A stretch of 64,000 bases of DNA from Pilaira anomala (GCA_025716855.1 JAIXMQ010000001.1:310001-374000); one strand, 5' to 3'. Positions 10,605 to 21,532 are shown, numbered from the stretch's first letter. Notes: generated by a model from the sequence alone, not told the origin. Translations and numbers: made by a program.

Positions 10605-12087
10605 ATGAAGGCACTTTCGACTGGAAATATAGCTAAATGTGCTATTCTTGCACCCATCATTGTCATCTTATTAACAATTGGTTGGTACCAACAAACCATG
10701 AACCAATTGCCCAATTTAAACGATAACGATAAAAATAAAGATAGCTCGTTTGTCATTGCCGGCTATTTTATCAACTGGTAAGAAAAACATACTATTTTAT
10801 ACCTTTCAACTGTTGATAGTTTAATTTAGGGGTATTTATGACCGAGAATTCAACGTCGTTGATTTACAAGCTGAAAAATTGTCTCATGTATTATATGCGT
10901 TTGCTAATGTCAACCAAGATGGTACCATAGTACTTGGGGTAAAGTTCCAACCACCTTTTTTTTTCTATTAAGTAATTTAGTAATAATTATTATAGGATCC
11001 ATGGGCAGATACAGATATAAAACTCTCAAAAGGTATAAAAATACACACAAAATATATGCAAACAAAAAAAAACTAAATTAAAAATCATTCAGATAAAACA
11101 ATTGACGGTGTACAAGATCCATGGAAAGAAGAAGATCACGATTTGCATGGAAACTTTAAACAATTAGCATTATTAAAAAACAAATATCGACATCTTAAGG
11201 TGTCACTTAGTATCGGTGGTTATTCATGGAGCTCGAACTTTTCTATGATTGCAGCTGATCCAGAATCTCGAGCCAAATTTACAGAAACAGCTTTAAGTCA
11301 CCTTCAACAACTCGGTTTAGATGGTATAGATATTGATTGGGAGTTCCCAGAAACTAAAGAAGATGCCAAGAATTACGTTTTACTGTTACAAGAAATGCGT
11401 ATGGCTCTTGATCAATATCAAAAAGAATATTATAAAAAGCAAGACGAACCCTTTTTATTGTCTGTAGCCATGCCTTGTGGCCCTCAAAACTATCGGTTAT
11501 TGCAGTTGCGTGAGATGGCAGAATACGTCGATCTATTTTATTTAATGGCCTATGATTTTGCTGGTGAATGGGAATCAAAGACAGGACATCAATCTAATCT
11601 GTATGGTGGTTCATTGAGCGTAGATCAAGCAGTAACTGATTACGAAAATGCAGGTGTACCTTCTAAAAAAATTGTGATGGGATTACCAATGTATGGCAGA
11701 GGTTTTTCTGACACAAAAAGTAAACCTGGATCATCTTATCACGGTGTACCTGATGGTTCTTGGGATAAAGGCTCATTTGATTATAAGGATTTACCGACGG
11801 AAGGTAGTAAAGAATTTTTGGATAAAGAAAAGGGTGCTTCTTGGTCTTATAATGAAGATGCTCGAGAATTTGTTACGTATGACACACCTGCAGTAGCTCA
11901 ATTGAAATCTGATTATGTTAAAGAAAGACAATTGGGTGGTGTCATGTTTTGGGAACTTAGCGCAGATGGAAACGGTGAAAGAAGTTTACTTGAAATCGTC
12001 TATCAAAGTCTCGGCTCTCAGTTAAATTCATTATATAACCATTTATCATATCCACTTAGTCCATACAACAATATTCCCTTTTTCTAA
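10605..12087 (+). CDS. GH18 chitinase with N-terminal membrane anchor
   Basis: Family 18 glycosyl hydrolase that cleaves chitin beta-1,4 linkages, acting in the wall or outside the cell. Exons: join(10605..10777, 10830..10938, 10996..11032, 11093..12087), giving 437 residues. The start is the first ATG in frame; residues about 11-28 are a hydrophobic signal or signal-anchor segment, so the protein may be a type II membrane enzyme rather than freely secreted. The TIM barrel shows LSIGGYSWS, the catalytic DGIDIDWEFP (proton donor Glu190 with Asp186 and Asp188), YDFAGEW and the late MFWELSAD motif. I see no chitin-binding module or GPI signal. The length suits a single-domain fungal class V chitinase. 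All key catalytic residues are present. Relic transposon sequence lies just upstream. Confidence 0.93.
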
Positions 12088-12940
12088 ATTTATTATATGT
12101 CACATCAATTTTATTTCGTCTTTTTTTAAAAAAAAATAAACATTTGTACCTCTTTTGCGGATTGTGTGCATAAATAATACAGAAGTGGGGTTCTTTTTCG
12201 AATACATGAAAACCGAGCTTTTCATTATTCCTTGCACTAATTGCTTCTTGGAACTGATATAATATTATCATTTTGCCTTAAAATATTTGTATCAGAGTTA
12301 TATGTATTCGAAACATTGTGGTTCAAACATGGTTTCGATAGTACATTGGGCTCTTTAACTAAATGATTTTAAAAGGTCGTAAATAAACTATCTCTCAACT
12401 ATTTTTGTCACTCTGTTTTTCCAGATCTTAATCAGTGCCGTGAAAAATTTTCTGGAAGTAGCAGTAAATGGATTATTCTCAGTGCACAGCCAAAAAAATT
12501 TCAGACACACCATTGGGATGCAATAGGATCAGGTAGCCAGTGTAATCAAGTGAGTTTATGCAGTTATAAAAAGTGCCTGCAGGTATTACCTGTGGTCCAA
12601 GATTTATTTTATTTCTTTTTTCACTAACTTACTTTTTTGGCTGACTCACGGACGACTTTTATCCGGATTTATAAAAAGTATGACAAGGCACATCGTCACG
12701 TCAATAAGGTTTTTTATAACTTTTGCATGAAATACACCATTACGCCAGACAAACACGGGGGGTTTTTTTTTCATTATAAATAATCTTTTTTTTTATTTTG
12801 TTCTTTTCTTTCACTTTCTTCTTTTTACATATATTCCAAAATGAATCTTCCTTACCGCTACAGTTTTTAATCTCTTCTTTTGCCACACTCCTTATCTAGA
12901 GAAGAGATTGTTCCAAGAAAAAAAAAGACCTGCATAAAAC
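12088..12940. other. Intergenic with one exon-like island
   Basis: A segment at 12425-12549 looks like an internal exon on the plus strand: a pyrimidine-rich acceptor (TTTTTCCAG) before it, an open frame of 41 codons with a non-random composition (ends HHWDAIGSGSQCNQ), and a GTGAGT donor after it. An ATG at 12363 could splice to it using a weak GTCGTA donor, but I find no convincing downstream exon. The rest is AT-rich and unassigned. Confidence 0.35.
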
Positions 12941-14378
12941 ATGTTGTTAACAATGGTAAGTCTAATAATTTTATCAAAAAATAAATGATTCATTTTGTCT
13001 AATAAATCTCAAATAGAAAATGATCTTTTTTTTTTTTTTTTTTTTTTGTCCAAATTACAAGTAAAAAAAGAACAAGTTACCTGGTTTTTTCTTAAAAAAA
13101 ACCGTAAAGTATTTTGGTGGTTTAACGGCTAGTTGGAAAAAAATTCATCCGTGATTTTACTTCTTACTTTTTTGTAACTCTTTTACTCAGCACCCTTTTT
13201 TGACAGACTTTACTTTTTTCACTGACTACATTTCATAGCATGAACTCTCATTGCAGCGCTTGTAATCTGTTTTGAAAGCAATAAAAGTTTAGCAAATCAT
13301 AAGACAATGCTCATTGTGACTCAGTGACAGTGATTCTAGATGATAGTAAGAGAAGAACCTTTATTCTTCACGTAACCTTTTCGTTGAAAAAAAAAAAAAA
13401 AAAAAATAGAGACAGTTTCGGTTAGCAGGGTTAATGGAAAATTTACTTGCCCCAAGTGCTCCAAGAAACTTATTTTCCCAACTACACTGAAACGCCATCT
13501 TGAGAAGAGGCGTGATGGACACTGCACAGGTTCTCCCATAAGGAAAAAACGATTACATTCCGAAGTGGATAGCAACGACAACAGCAATGACAATGACTAC
13601 AGCAACGACAACAACAATAACAACAACAGCACTTTCAATGCTATTGATAGTAACAACAGCAATGATAATTCTCAGTCTATAATCCTTAGCCAGCATCAGA
13701 TGCAGGCCTCTCACTTAAACATAGACGAACGCAGCTCAAGCTCTTCATCAATAATGAATTCATTTGCGTGTGACAAGAAGACCTCAATGTTGTTGGCATC
13801 GAGCGCTCTTTCACTCCCAGAATTCTGAGCAAGAAAAGCGTATCTTATTGGCCAACGTTGGGGATTGGGAACCAGTTATGCTTTCATCACTGAACGGGAA
13901 GACCTATCATTTTCTCACCTCTCCAGAAAACATACTAGATGTTTTAGTTGACCAACCTGTTGGGCAGTGGACGCTTCCCATAACGACTAAAAGTGTAACA
14001 GGGGAATGCACAGCTATAAATAGAAGTCACTTACTCCACCATTTTATCTCAACCAGCCCCTTCTACAAATGCAAATCGAGTCATGAATATACAGAACTTT
14101 CAAAGCCAATATGTGAAAGCATTAACAGAGACTGGCTAATTTTCCCACAGTACAGATATGCCGTTTCTCAACTTTTTGCAGGAGCTATCTTGTTAGAACA
14201 GTCCTCTGCTATTCTCCTAAACAGCGTTGAGCCTTATGGTCGTCTAAAGAGTACTGATGCACATTACGAACGAAGAATTGCAACAGCAATCCATCTTACT
14301 TCTTATCCGGAAAAAGAAACCAAATATGGCTGGATCACTGTGATTAAAAAGTACAAGAAGACAACACCACGAAGTTAA
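12941..14378 (+). CDS. C2H2-type zinc-finger protein, frame broken
   Basis: The zinc-finger part is clear: from about 13412 the frame encodes FTCPKCSKKLIF followed by a helix ending LKRHLEKRRDGHC, that is C-x2-C-x12-H-x7-H, then a basic patch and a long Asn/Asp/Ser-rich linker. A possible first exon (12941..12955, five codons) fits in phase through a long 456-nt intron. The linker frame stops at 13826. A second open stretch continues in another frame from about 13815 to 14378 and reads like real protein (ILLANVGDWEPVML; YERRIATAIHLTSY). No short GT-AG intron restores the frame without creating a stop; a 184-nt intron at 13650..13833 would. So this is either a pseudogene with a one-base shift or a gene with an unusual intron. 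The C-terminal half is not recognised; a regulatory role is inferred from the finger alone. Confidence 0.45.
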
Positions 14379-15061
14379 AAATTGGAACTACAATCATTCA
14401 ATTTACTAGCAACTTCTAGTTTACGGCTGGGCAAAAGCTCAACACCAAGGCTAAAATAATTTGTTTTCCCCTAATAAAAGTAAAGTGAATAAAATAAGTA
14501 AAGTAAAATTCGCTGAAAAGTTATGATGATTTACTCAGGTTCAAGTGTTTTTTTAATACAAATTAAAATATTAGCGTAGTCCACCGTTAAGGATCAAGTT
14601 GTAGTTTAGGACAGATATGTAATATTATATGATTATACATAGTTAGCAAGTCTCAATTGTGTTGCATAAAATCTCAATTGGTTGACTCTATTACTTCTTG
14701 GAATACATATCTCCTTAGTTCTTGAATGTTTCAATTTTTTACCTTAAATAATGCTAGAGTGTGTAAAGTAATAGCGCTGTTTCTCGGAAATAAACAAATC
14801 CTCTTTGTATTTACTCTGTTTACCATTCAATTAATAGCGGTTTATTCTCACATATTTAAAGTTGATTTTTTTTTAGTTCGTTACTTTTTCAGAAGTCTTT
14901 TTAATTGAAATTTTGACCTAGATACCAACTCCCATCAGATAGTTTTTTTTTTTTTTTTTTGAATCTGGATTTGGTTCAATCCCAGCTTATTGTGGCAAAG
15001 ATTTATGCGGGTTAAAAATTACAAAAATTCACCCCTTGCCTTTAAACAACATAAAATAAAT
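14379..15061. other. Intergenic, nothing recognised
   Basis: AT-rich sequence between the zinc-finger gene and COX19, with a T run at about 14942-14960. No supported gene. Confidence 0.5.
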
Positions 15062-15450
15062 ATGAGTTACGGTAGACCACCCAATGTTGAATCTTCACCT
15101 GGAAAAGCGCCATTATTAGGAAGTTTTCCTTTAGATCACGATGGTAAACCATGAAAGAAACTTAAAAAAGGCATTATAAGATACCTAACGTTTAAAATAG
15201 GTGAATGTAAGATCACAATGAAGGAGTATGTCAAATGCTTAAAGGCAAATAAAAACAATAATGGCCTCTGTAGAGAATTTTCTCAAGCCTATCTTCAATG
15301 TCGTATGGACAAGTAAGGAAGGTCATATTTTGTAATATAAACTTTTATTAAGTATTGTTTTGTAGTGGTTTGATGGACCCAGAAGATATGAGAAATCTCG
15401 GATTTGCAGACTTACATAAAAATAATAAGACAGATGAAGAATCCAAATAA
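15062..15450 (+). CDS. COX19: Cytochrome c oxidase assembly factor Cox19
   Basis: Small twin CX9C protein that works in the mitochondrial intermembrane space in copper handling and assembly of cytochrome c oxidase. Exons: join(15062..15143, 15201..15312, 15366..15450), 92 residues, close to the usual 90-100. After the N-terminal PPNVESSPGKAPLLGSFPLD stretch, typical of the family, come the two helices CKITMKEYVKC and CREFSQAYLQC, each with nine residues between cysteines, followed by the conserved MDPEDMRNLGF segment. Both introns fall in phase and use GTAAR donors. Its stop codon lies 3 nt from the stop of the oppositely oriented reductase gene, so the transcripts must overlap. Confidence 0.95.
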
Positions 15451-15453
15451 CAT

Positions 15454-16643
15454 TTAAAACTTTGTATTTTTAACCACATAATCCATATAAAAAGTATAAC
15501 CAGATGCAATAGGCTATAGAAGACATAAGTTTTAAAATTTTCAACAATTATAAATAAAATATTTTACCTGTCCAATAACGGCCAAAATCCAATCGAGAAC
15601 TAAGTTGTTTGTGGGTGTGACACCACGGGTAACAGCGCGAAGAACTTCACTAATAGGGTCTGTCACGATCATATAATAACCTTTGCGTAAGCCGTGCATA
15701 AGAGATTGAGCACACTCAGTGCCAGTTTGAGGTGTATTAGCACCTTCAATAATCTTGGTGACTTCAGGCTTAGTCAAATTTTCAGTGTCAAAACCTGGTG
15801 ATTCAATACCACCGGGATAGAATATGTGGATTCCAATACCGTAACTCTTTAATTCGTTTCTAAGCGTATCTGCCAATCCACGAACAGCAAACTTGGTAGG
15901 TGCATAAGTTGACCAACCAGCAAAACTAAGCATACCCAACATGGATGAAACGAATACAATCTTACCATCCTTAATATTAGAATCCCTCATACGTTGAGCA
16001 CCTTGCTATAAATATAAAAAGAAAATAGTGAGTCAAAGTTTCTTCTAAACGTCCGTCTATGACTTTTTTTCGTACATGTGCAACATAAGCCTGTCCAAGA
16101 TAATTAAGTGTAGTCAATTTTTCAAAATCTTCCATTGTATGATCAAGGAATAACTTGGGATAAGAAGCACCAGCACAAGCACATACAAAATCTGGGTTGC
16201 GTCCCATTTTGACTTTCGCTTCATCAAAAGTACGAGTAACATCTTTTTGGCTAGTGACATCGCCACTAATATAAATAATTTTTTGATCTTCAGAAACACG
16301 ATGAGACTATTTTATGAATACATAATCTCGGGTCAGTACAAGAAAAAAATATATATGTATATTTTTATTTTGTATGTGAAGTTCAGTTTACCTTAATCTC
16401 CTCTACAGCAGATTCGAGTTCAGATACTCTTCTAGCAACAATGCAAACATCAGCACCACCTCTAGCAAGTTCAATAGCTAAAGCCTTTCCTAAACCTGTA
16501 CTACCACCTGTAATAAAACAGTGTTTTCCAGCAGGTTTAAATGGCACGCGATTGAACTTACTATAAACGTAATCACCTATAGCTGCAAGTGCAGTTACTG
16601 TTCCTAAAGCTATAAGGACTGAAGCCCAACTAGGAATACTCAT
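15454..16643 (-). CDS. TSC10: 3-ketodihydrosphingosine reductase (Tsc10/KDSR type)
   Basis: Short-chain dehydrogenase that reduces 3-ketosphinganine to sphinganine with NADPH, the second step of sphingolipid synthesis, at the ER membrane. Exons: complement(join(15454..15513, 15568..16005, 16076..16306, 16392..16643)), 326 residues. The N-terminus has a hydrophobic segment (residues about 4-22) typical of the fungal enzyme. The Rossmann motif is GGSTGLGKA, the catalytic pair is in YAPTKFA with the Ser in IVFVSS, and PGGIESPGF matches the substrate region of KDSR proteins. The final 19-residue exon ends with an aromatic-rich membrane-associated tail. An in-frame GTG upstream extends the frame but lacks an ATG, so the start at 16643 is preferred. 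It converges on COX19 with a 3-nt gap. Confidence 0.92.
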
Positions 16644-17677
16644 TAAAGTTTTGTAAATATTAAGAAGGAAAAAGCTTATTTTGGGAGGAGTTAGCAATTC
16701 GGCCACAACCTATAGGGCTATCGGACAAATTATGGTCCAGGGACAAAGAATCAGTCCTATGAACCAGCCATGTGGTTCCTAAGAAAAAACGTAACCAAAA
16801 TCCTTACTCAAAACATAGCCTTGAAAAATGAACTCTTTACCTTAAGTTTTTCTTTAATCTTGCTTAAGCATGTGTAAAAACTTGAGATCTTCATTCTTTG
16901 CTTGTTATTTTTTTTTTTAAAAAAACAGCACAATCCTCTTTTTTTTTTTTTTGGCGATTTAAAAAATAGGCGTTATATACTTTTGTCTATATACATATAT
17001 ATAAAAGGCCAATTGGAAACTTTTAAAGAAAAGAAGGTTTATGTATGTATATATCACTAGTTACATGTCAACAGAAATTAAGTTTTATCCGTTAAAATAA
17101 ATTACAAAGTAAAGAATAATTATATTTTTGAACTGCATTATCTTATTTGAAACGTCAAAAGTGCGATTAATATTATGTATGTACTTTCATCGGATAGGGA
17201 GTTTGGTGGCGTTAACATTGGTATTTTAGTTTTATGACCCCAAGTTGATTTTCATGATTAAAGATTATTATTAACGATGCAACAATGACACAACAGCCAA
17301 TGATAATATATTTCTTAGAGATGACTGCCAAGATAGAAACCATCAAACCAACTCTCCCTTCAATGTCCGTATGGTTTTACATGCCATTACATATTATAAA
17401 ATATGAAAAACCTACGATATGAACAATTTTATAAGAATGTCTAGATCAAACACATCAAACGATCCAAGCATGAACCAAAGTTTTTAGCTTCTAGCTGCTG
17501 TTGAAAAAGCAGCCAACCAGCTTTATTTTATTGGAGGAAATTTTTTGAAAACCCGTCACTTGACTTTGCATGCTCATCTGACCAAAAAGGCTGGGCATCA
17601 AAAACTATTTAAAGGCCTCTTTTTTCTGCTCTTCTTTCCTCTTTTTTTTTTTTTTTTTCTTCAGTTCAAGCTTTCAA
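16644..17677. other. Intergenic region upstream of the reductase
   Basis: Probable promoter sequence of the reductase followed by AT-rich DNA. I see no open frame or RNA gene I would support. Confidence 0.5.
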
Positions 17678-17855
17678 ACACTGTCATGAGCACGTTTGAA
17701 CAGGGAAATTCTTCCGAAAGGAGGTTTTTCGTGCATTGACTTGCCATGGTTTGACCCAGACAAAGAGTACTGCTTTTTTGGGTTCCGAAAAAGTACGTTG
17801 ACATTCGCAGGACCGCTGCGCAAAGTGGTATGGTTCTGGTGTGGAAAGTTTGGAT
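17678..17855 (+). repeat. 178-bp direct repeat, copy 1
   Basis: The segment is repeated at 17906-18084 with about 93% identity and a T-rich spacer of about 50 bp. Both strands are open across this copy. The plus-strand translation (WFDPDKEYCFFGFRK, then FAGPLRKVVWFW) looks like a real protein fragment, so it may be a piece of a mobile-element or host gene that was duplicated. No family is recognised. Confidence 0.88.
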
Positions 17856-17905
17856 TCACTTTCTTTTTTTTTTTTACATTTTCCCCTTTTTTCCCATGTC
17901 TCCGG

Positions 17906-18084
17906 ACACTGTCATGAGCACGTTTGAACAGGGAAATTCATCCGAAAGGAAGTTTTTCGTGCATTGACTTGCCATGGTTTGACCCAGACAAAAGAGTACT
18001 GCTTTTTTGGCTTCCGAAAAAGTACGCTGACATTCGCAGGGCCGCCGCACAAAGTGGTATGGTTCTGGTGTAGGAGCTTGGGAT
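17906..18084 (+). repeat. 178-bp direct repeat, copy 2
   Basis: Second copy of the repeat at 17678-17855. An extra A in the GACAAAAGAG stretch shifts the plus-strand frame relative to copy 1, so this copy at least is not coding in that frame. Confidence 0.88.
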
Positions 18085-18668
18085 ACCTTTTTATAACAAA
18101 ATGAAAACGAAAAATAAAATAATTAAAAATGAAAATTAATGCAATTTGCATTAGGAGTTTCATTTCTGATTTAAAAAATAAAGCTGCCAGCACTTTTTTT
18201 TTTTTTTTTAACTTTTTATGACCCAAAATGATTGTAATTAACCCGTTGTTGCAGTATAAAGATTGATACATACAGATGATGAGAATTTTTGTGAATTATA
18301 TTGTGTCCATCCTCTATTAAATTGTGTGTATAGACTTTTCATTGCGCGTTGCAAATTGGCCCCCTCCTCTTTTATTTTATTACATCCAATAGTTAAAAAT
18401 ATGTACTACAATATTGATTTTAATTTAATTTAACTTATAGAAACTCTCACTTTTCAACTCTAAAAAAAAAAGAAAAATATTATTTGATGTAACAGGTATA
18501 TTTTCAAAAAAAAAAGTAGACATGTAAATTGAATCAGTTATTTTTTTCAAGCAAATTATTTTATTATATATTTAAAAAAAGCTTTTCAATGGGGAAAAGA
18601 GTAAAGAATTTCAATCCCAAATATATATATAATATTTCGTATAGACCAAAATGTAACGCATTTCTGTT
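18085..18668. other. Intergenic, nothing recognised
   Basis: AT-rich sequence with several A/T runs, downstream of the poly(A)-polymerase-like gene. No gene seen. Confidence 0.5.
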
Positions 18669-20362
18669 TTAATCCGAACAAATATTGCGGAAATCCTTTC
18701 CATCCTTCAATAATTCAAACGCTTTTGATGAAATTTCGGCCAAGTCACGCCATTTCCACGTAAAACTATTTAGTGATAATACAAGAAAAAAAAAAAAAAA
18801 GAGTAAGAATCAATTCAGAAATAGAATGAGTAACATTCAAAGGTAACTATCTATGATTTACCGAAAGTCATTTCGAGATCCTGTATCCATTCTTATGGCG
18901 ATGCTTTTGTTATTATTTTTTGTTAAAAACGTTTCAATGGATTCTTTTTTTGAGTAATATTCAAAGAATTTCTTTAGAAGGATTCCCAAATTATCATTGT
19001 TATAGCTTTTCCAAATAGTTGGCTTGTGACCATCAAATTTGAGGTTCGTGTACTTGACACCTGCTGCAAGGTTCTCAATACGGACACAGTCATGATGTCT
19101 GTTCGTTTCTTCTGTAACGTTATAAAAAGAGCAGCGACTATAAGCACAACTGAGACCAGGATCACGAAGATTAGGGAGCAAAGGTTGGTCTAACCCTTTT
19201 ACTAAAAAGTCCATCACCATAGCGATAAATGTCATTTCAGATAACAATTTGAGATGAGGTACTAAAAAGATGATAAAAAAAAAAAATTTAGTGATATATA
19301 CGCATACTTATAACCTTGCTTCTTTCTATTTGTAAACTTACAATGGCCTACAATTTTTTCTCTACGAAAATACAGTAAAGTACGTACAAAAGGTTTAACC
19401 CTTCTATCCAACTTGAGGTACTCTAAGATTAACTGGTCTCTTTCAAGAATATAATCATCTTTGGCAATGTTGATAGAAAAAGGCATACCAGAGGGAGTGG
19501 AAAACGAACAAGTATTATTAGATTTATTCAGCCTTACTCTTTCCATTTCGATATTCTCCAAACAATCTGCTAAAAGGGTAGCACCACCTGTTTTTTGAAT
19601 AAAGTCATCAAATTGATTAAATCCTTCTTCAAAGTTAGGAAAGCGTGCAGTAATTTTGATATCACTGTCTTCAAAATCCAGTTGATACTTGGTTGTTCTA
19701 GAAAAAAAAAAAGTTTCATCAGCTGTTTAGTTAGATCTCAATAAAATCAAAAATATTTATGATCACAAAATGAATTTACTTTACCCAGTAAATTCCAAGT
19801 GAGTTCCAGGCATTGGAAAAACTGTCTTAAATAGAAGGGTCAATTTATTCTTGTTATCTGCTGCTTTACGGTAATCATCTTCTGATAAGAAATTTTGCTA
19901 AAAAAAGATGTAAATAAAATATATGAGTTTAATTTCTTCTTGAAAAATGTATTTACTACATACTTTAGAACAGTCAACAATTTCTTGACAAAGGTCTTCG
20001 ATAAAAGTTCTTGCACCTTGGACTATTTTTTTTCTTTCAGGAAGATACATAACATACAAAGCTTTCCGAGGTAGCATAGTATATTTCAAAGGAGTCATAT
20101 TATATTCGCCAACAGTTATTACTTCAAAACACCATTTCTTGCTCATGCTTCTCGTTTTTTCATCTTTCAAAAAGTTGATCAAAGAACCAAATTTATTTAT
20201 CATCAATTGATGTATTTCTTCTTCATTCTCTTTAATATGCTTTTTCAGCATGTCCAAAGTTACGACACTGGTAGCATAAGCATCTTGATATTCTGTAATA
20301 CTCTGGTCTTGTGTGTATTCAAAAGCACTCGAAAGGATTTGAATGGTATTATAAGCATCCAT
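18669..20362 (-). CDS. Cid1/TRF-like nucleotidyltransferase fold protein, probably inactive
   Basis: Belongs to the non-canonical poly(A)/poly(U) polymerase superfamily. Exons: complement(join(18669..18765, 18862..19261, 19342..19697, 19785..19897, 19964..20362)), 454 residues. Exons 2-3 encode the palm start, TGTTKYQLDFEDSDIKI, aligning with the family pattern G-[ST]-x10-S-D-x-D. The first aspartate is kept but the second is lysine. The position expected for the third carboxylate reads FSINIAKDD without a clear match. The central domain shows ILEYLKLDRRVKPFVR and PLLPNL, and the PAP-associated region reads NLGILLKKFFEYYSKK, all as in Cid1 proteins. The last exon adds a conserved-looking tail (FTWKWRDLAEISS). 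Inference: a pseudoenzyme or RNA-binding scaffold, possibly one of a lineage-specific family. The exon model is consistent in phase throughout. Confidence 0.82.
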
Positions 20363-20741
20363 TTTTTTTTTTTTATGTGTGATTAACTTTTTTGAAAAGA
20401 AAAAAAAAAAAAGAACAAAGAAGAAAAAGGAATATATATTTTTTTTCCTTGCTATTTATTCAATTTGGAGAACAATGATAGTATTAGTTGCATGAAACCA
20501 AGGTGACAAGAGGATAATCAACCTCAATAAAGCCATAAATCAGATCTACTCACATCAAACGCCAAGCCATATTCCTATTTAACAATATATAAAACAATGC
20601 TGACTTCTTTTATATACACACAAGGAGGTCATTTGATCTTTGAAGATCAATGCCATCTTTATTGATACAGCTAAAGAGAACAGGCTACAATCAAGACAGC
20701 AATCGAAGCGACAATCAAAAGTAAATAAAAACTGTGATTAA

Positions 20742-20939
20742 TCAATATTTAGCTGTTTGAAACTGAACTTCGCGCGCTGTAAATGGGATGAAAAGAATAT
20801 TATGATATATATATTTACCGCTCCTCATGCAAGACTGTCCTGTGTAGACCATATAGTGTGTAATTTTTTGCTTGCAGATCCCAATTGCTAGACCAAGGTT
20901 TTTATTTAACACTTGAAAAAAAAAATGTATATAGAACAT
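20742..20939 (-). CDS. Possible small gene, unknown
   Basis: Minus-strand open frame with a plausible GTAAAT...TTTACAG intron: complement(join(20742..20776, 20819..20939)), about 51 residues. The intron is 42 nt and in frame, so the unspliced reading is also open. The protein (GLAIGICKQKITHYMVYTGQ in the middle) has balanced composition unlike random AT-rich sequence, but matches no family I know. Alternatively the segment is a terminal exon of a longer gene whose upstream exons lie beyond the 44-nt T run at 20945-20988. Weak call. Confidence 0.25.
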   Translation of the reverse strand: MFYIHFFFQVLNKNLGLAIGICKQKITHYMVYTGQSCMRSGKYIYHNILFIPFTAREVQFQTAKY

Positions 20940-20941
20940 CG

Positions 20942-20944
<3 letters not shown>

Positions 20945-20988
<44 letters not shown>
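20945..20988 (+). repeat. 44-nt T homopolymer
   Basis: Uninterrupted T run ending in GCAG, which would make a strong 3' splice site on the plus strand. No convincing plus-strand exon follows, since the downstream frame stops after 14 codons. Confidence 0.95.
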
Positions 20989-20990
<2 letters not shown>

Positions 20991-21115
20991 AGTGTGAAGT
21001 AATTATTGTTTATGCAAGTATTAAGGGTTTGATATGACGTCCAGCAGTGCACGAGTAACCGGCGAATTGGGACCTAGACCTGTATATATAAAAAAAAAAA
21101 GCACCTTTTTTTAAT

Positions 21116-21532
21116 TTATTGACAGTTTTGAATTTTTATATTTAACAAGTTTCTTGTTGTGTGGTGGGGGTGATTCAATTTAGGTGCGATACGAACAGGC
21201 AGATGTCGACGTTCTATTTGTGCTGCCTTTAATCGATACTTTTCTAATATTTTCATTCGAGCTCGAATATCTTCTGCTTCACGATAAAGAATCCCTTGTT
21301 TTTCGAAATAAGCTTGACATCGTCGTGCTGTATTCCGAAGTGAGTTGTGGTATCGTTTCGAGGGAGCTACAGTAAGATCTGTGTTCTCTCCTTTGGATTC
21401 GGCTTTGAAGAAGGATGCAATACGTGCATCCGACGTCAAGTTGTCTTTTCCACCGACATCGTTGTGCCATTTAATAATCTTTCTTCGTTTTGGTATGCTT
21501 TCTTTTAGTGAATCCTTGTTGGAAGAAGTCAT
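21116..21532 (-). CDS. Hypothetical basic coiled-coil protein
   Basis: Single-exon open frame of 138 residues starting at the ATG at 21532 (the frame reaches 21538 only through a TTG). The N-terminal third is polar and Lys-rich (KESIPKRRKIIKWHNDVGG). The second half is rich in Arg/Lys/Glu with heptad-like spacing (AYFEKQGILYREAEDIRARM, then KILEKYRLKAAQIERR), suggesting a long helix or coiled coil. No family is recognised. The composition is not that of a shadow frame, and the opposite strand has no better candidate. A downstream minus-strand segment at about 21000-21060 could be a further exon, but no consensus donor connects it. Confidence 0.5.
   Translation of the reverse strand: MTSSNKDSLKESIPKRRKIIKWHNDVGGKDNLTSDARIASFFKAESKGENTDLTVAPSKRYHNSLRNTARRCQAYFEKQGILYREAEDIRARMKILEKYRLKAAQIERRHLPVRIAPKLNHPHHTTRNLLNIKIQNCQ

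Noticed and set aside
21038..21087. Plus-strand exon starting MTSSSARVTG after the 44-nt T run
   Set aside because: The frame from the acceptor stops before this ATG, no downstream exon fits, and the minus strand is equally open.
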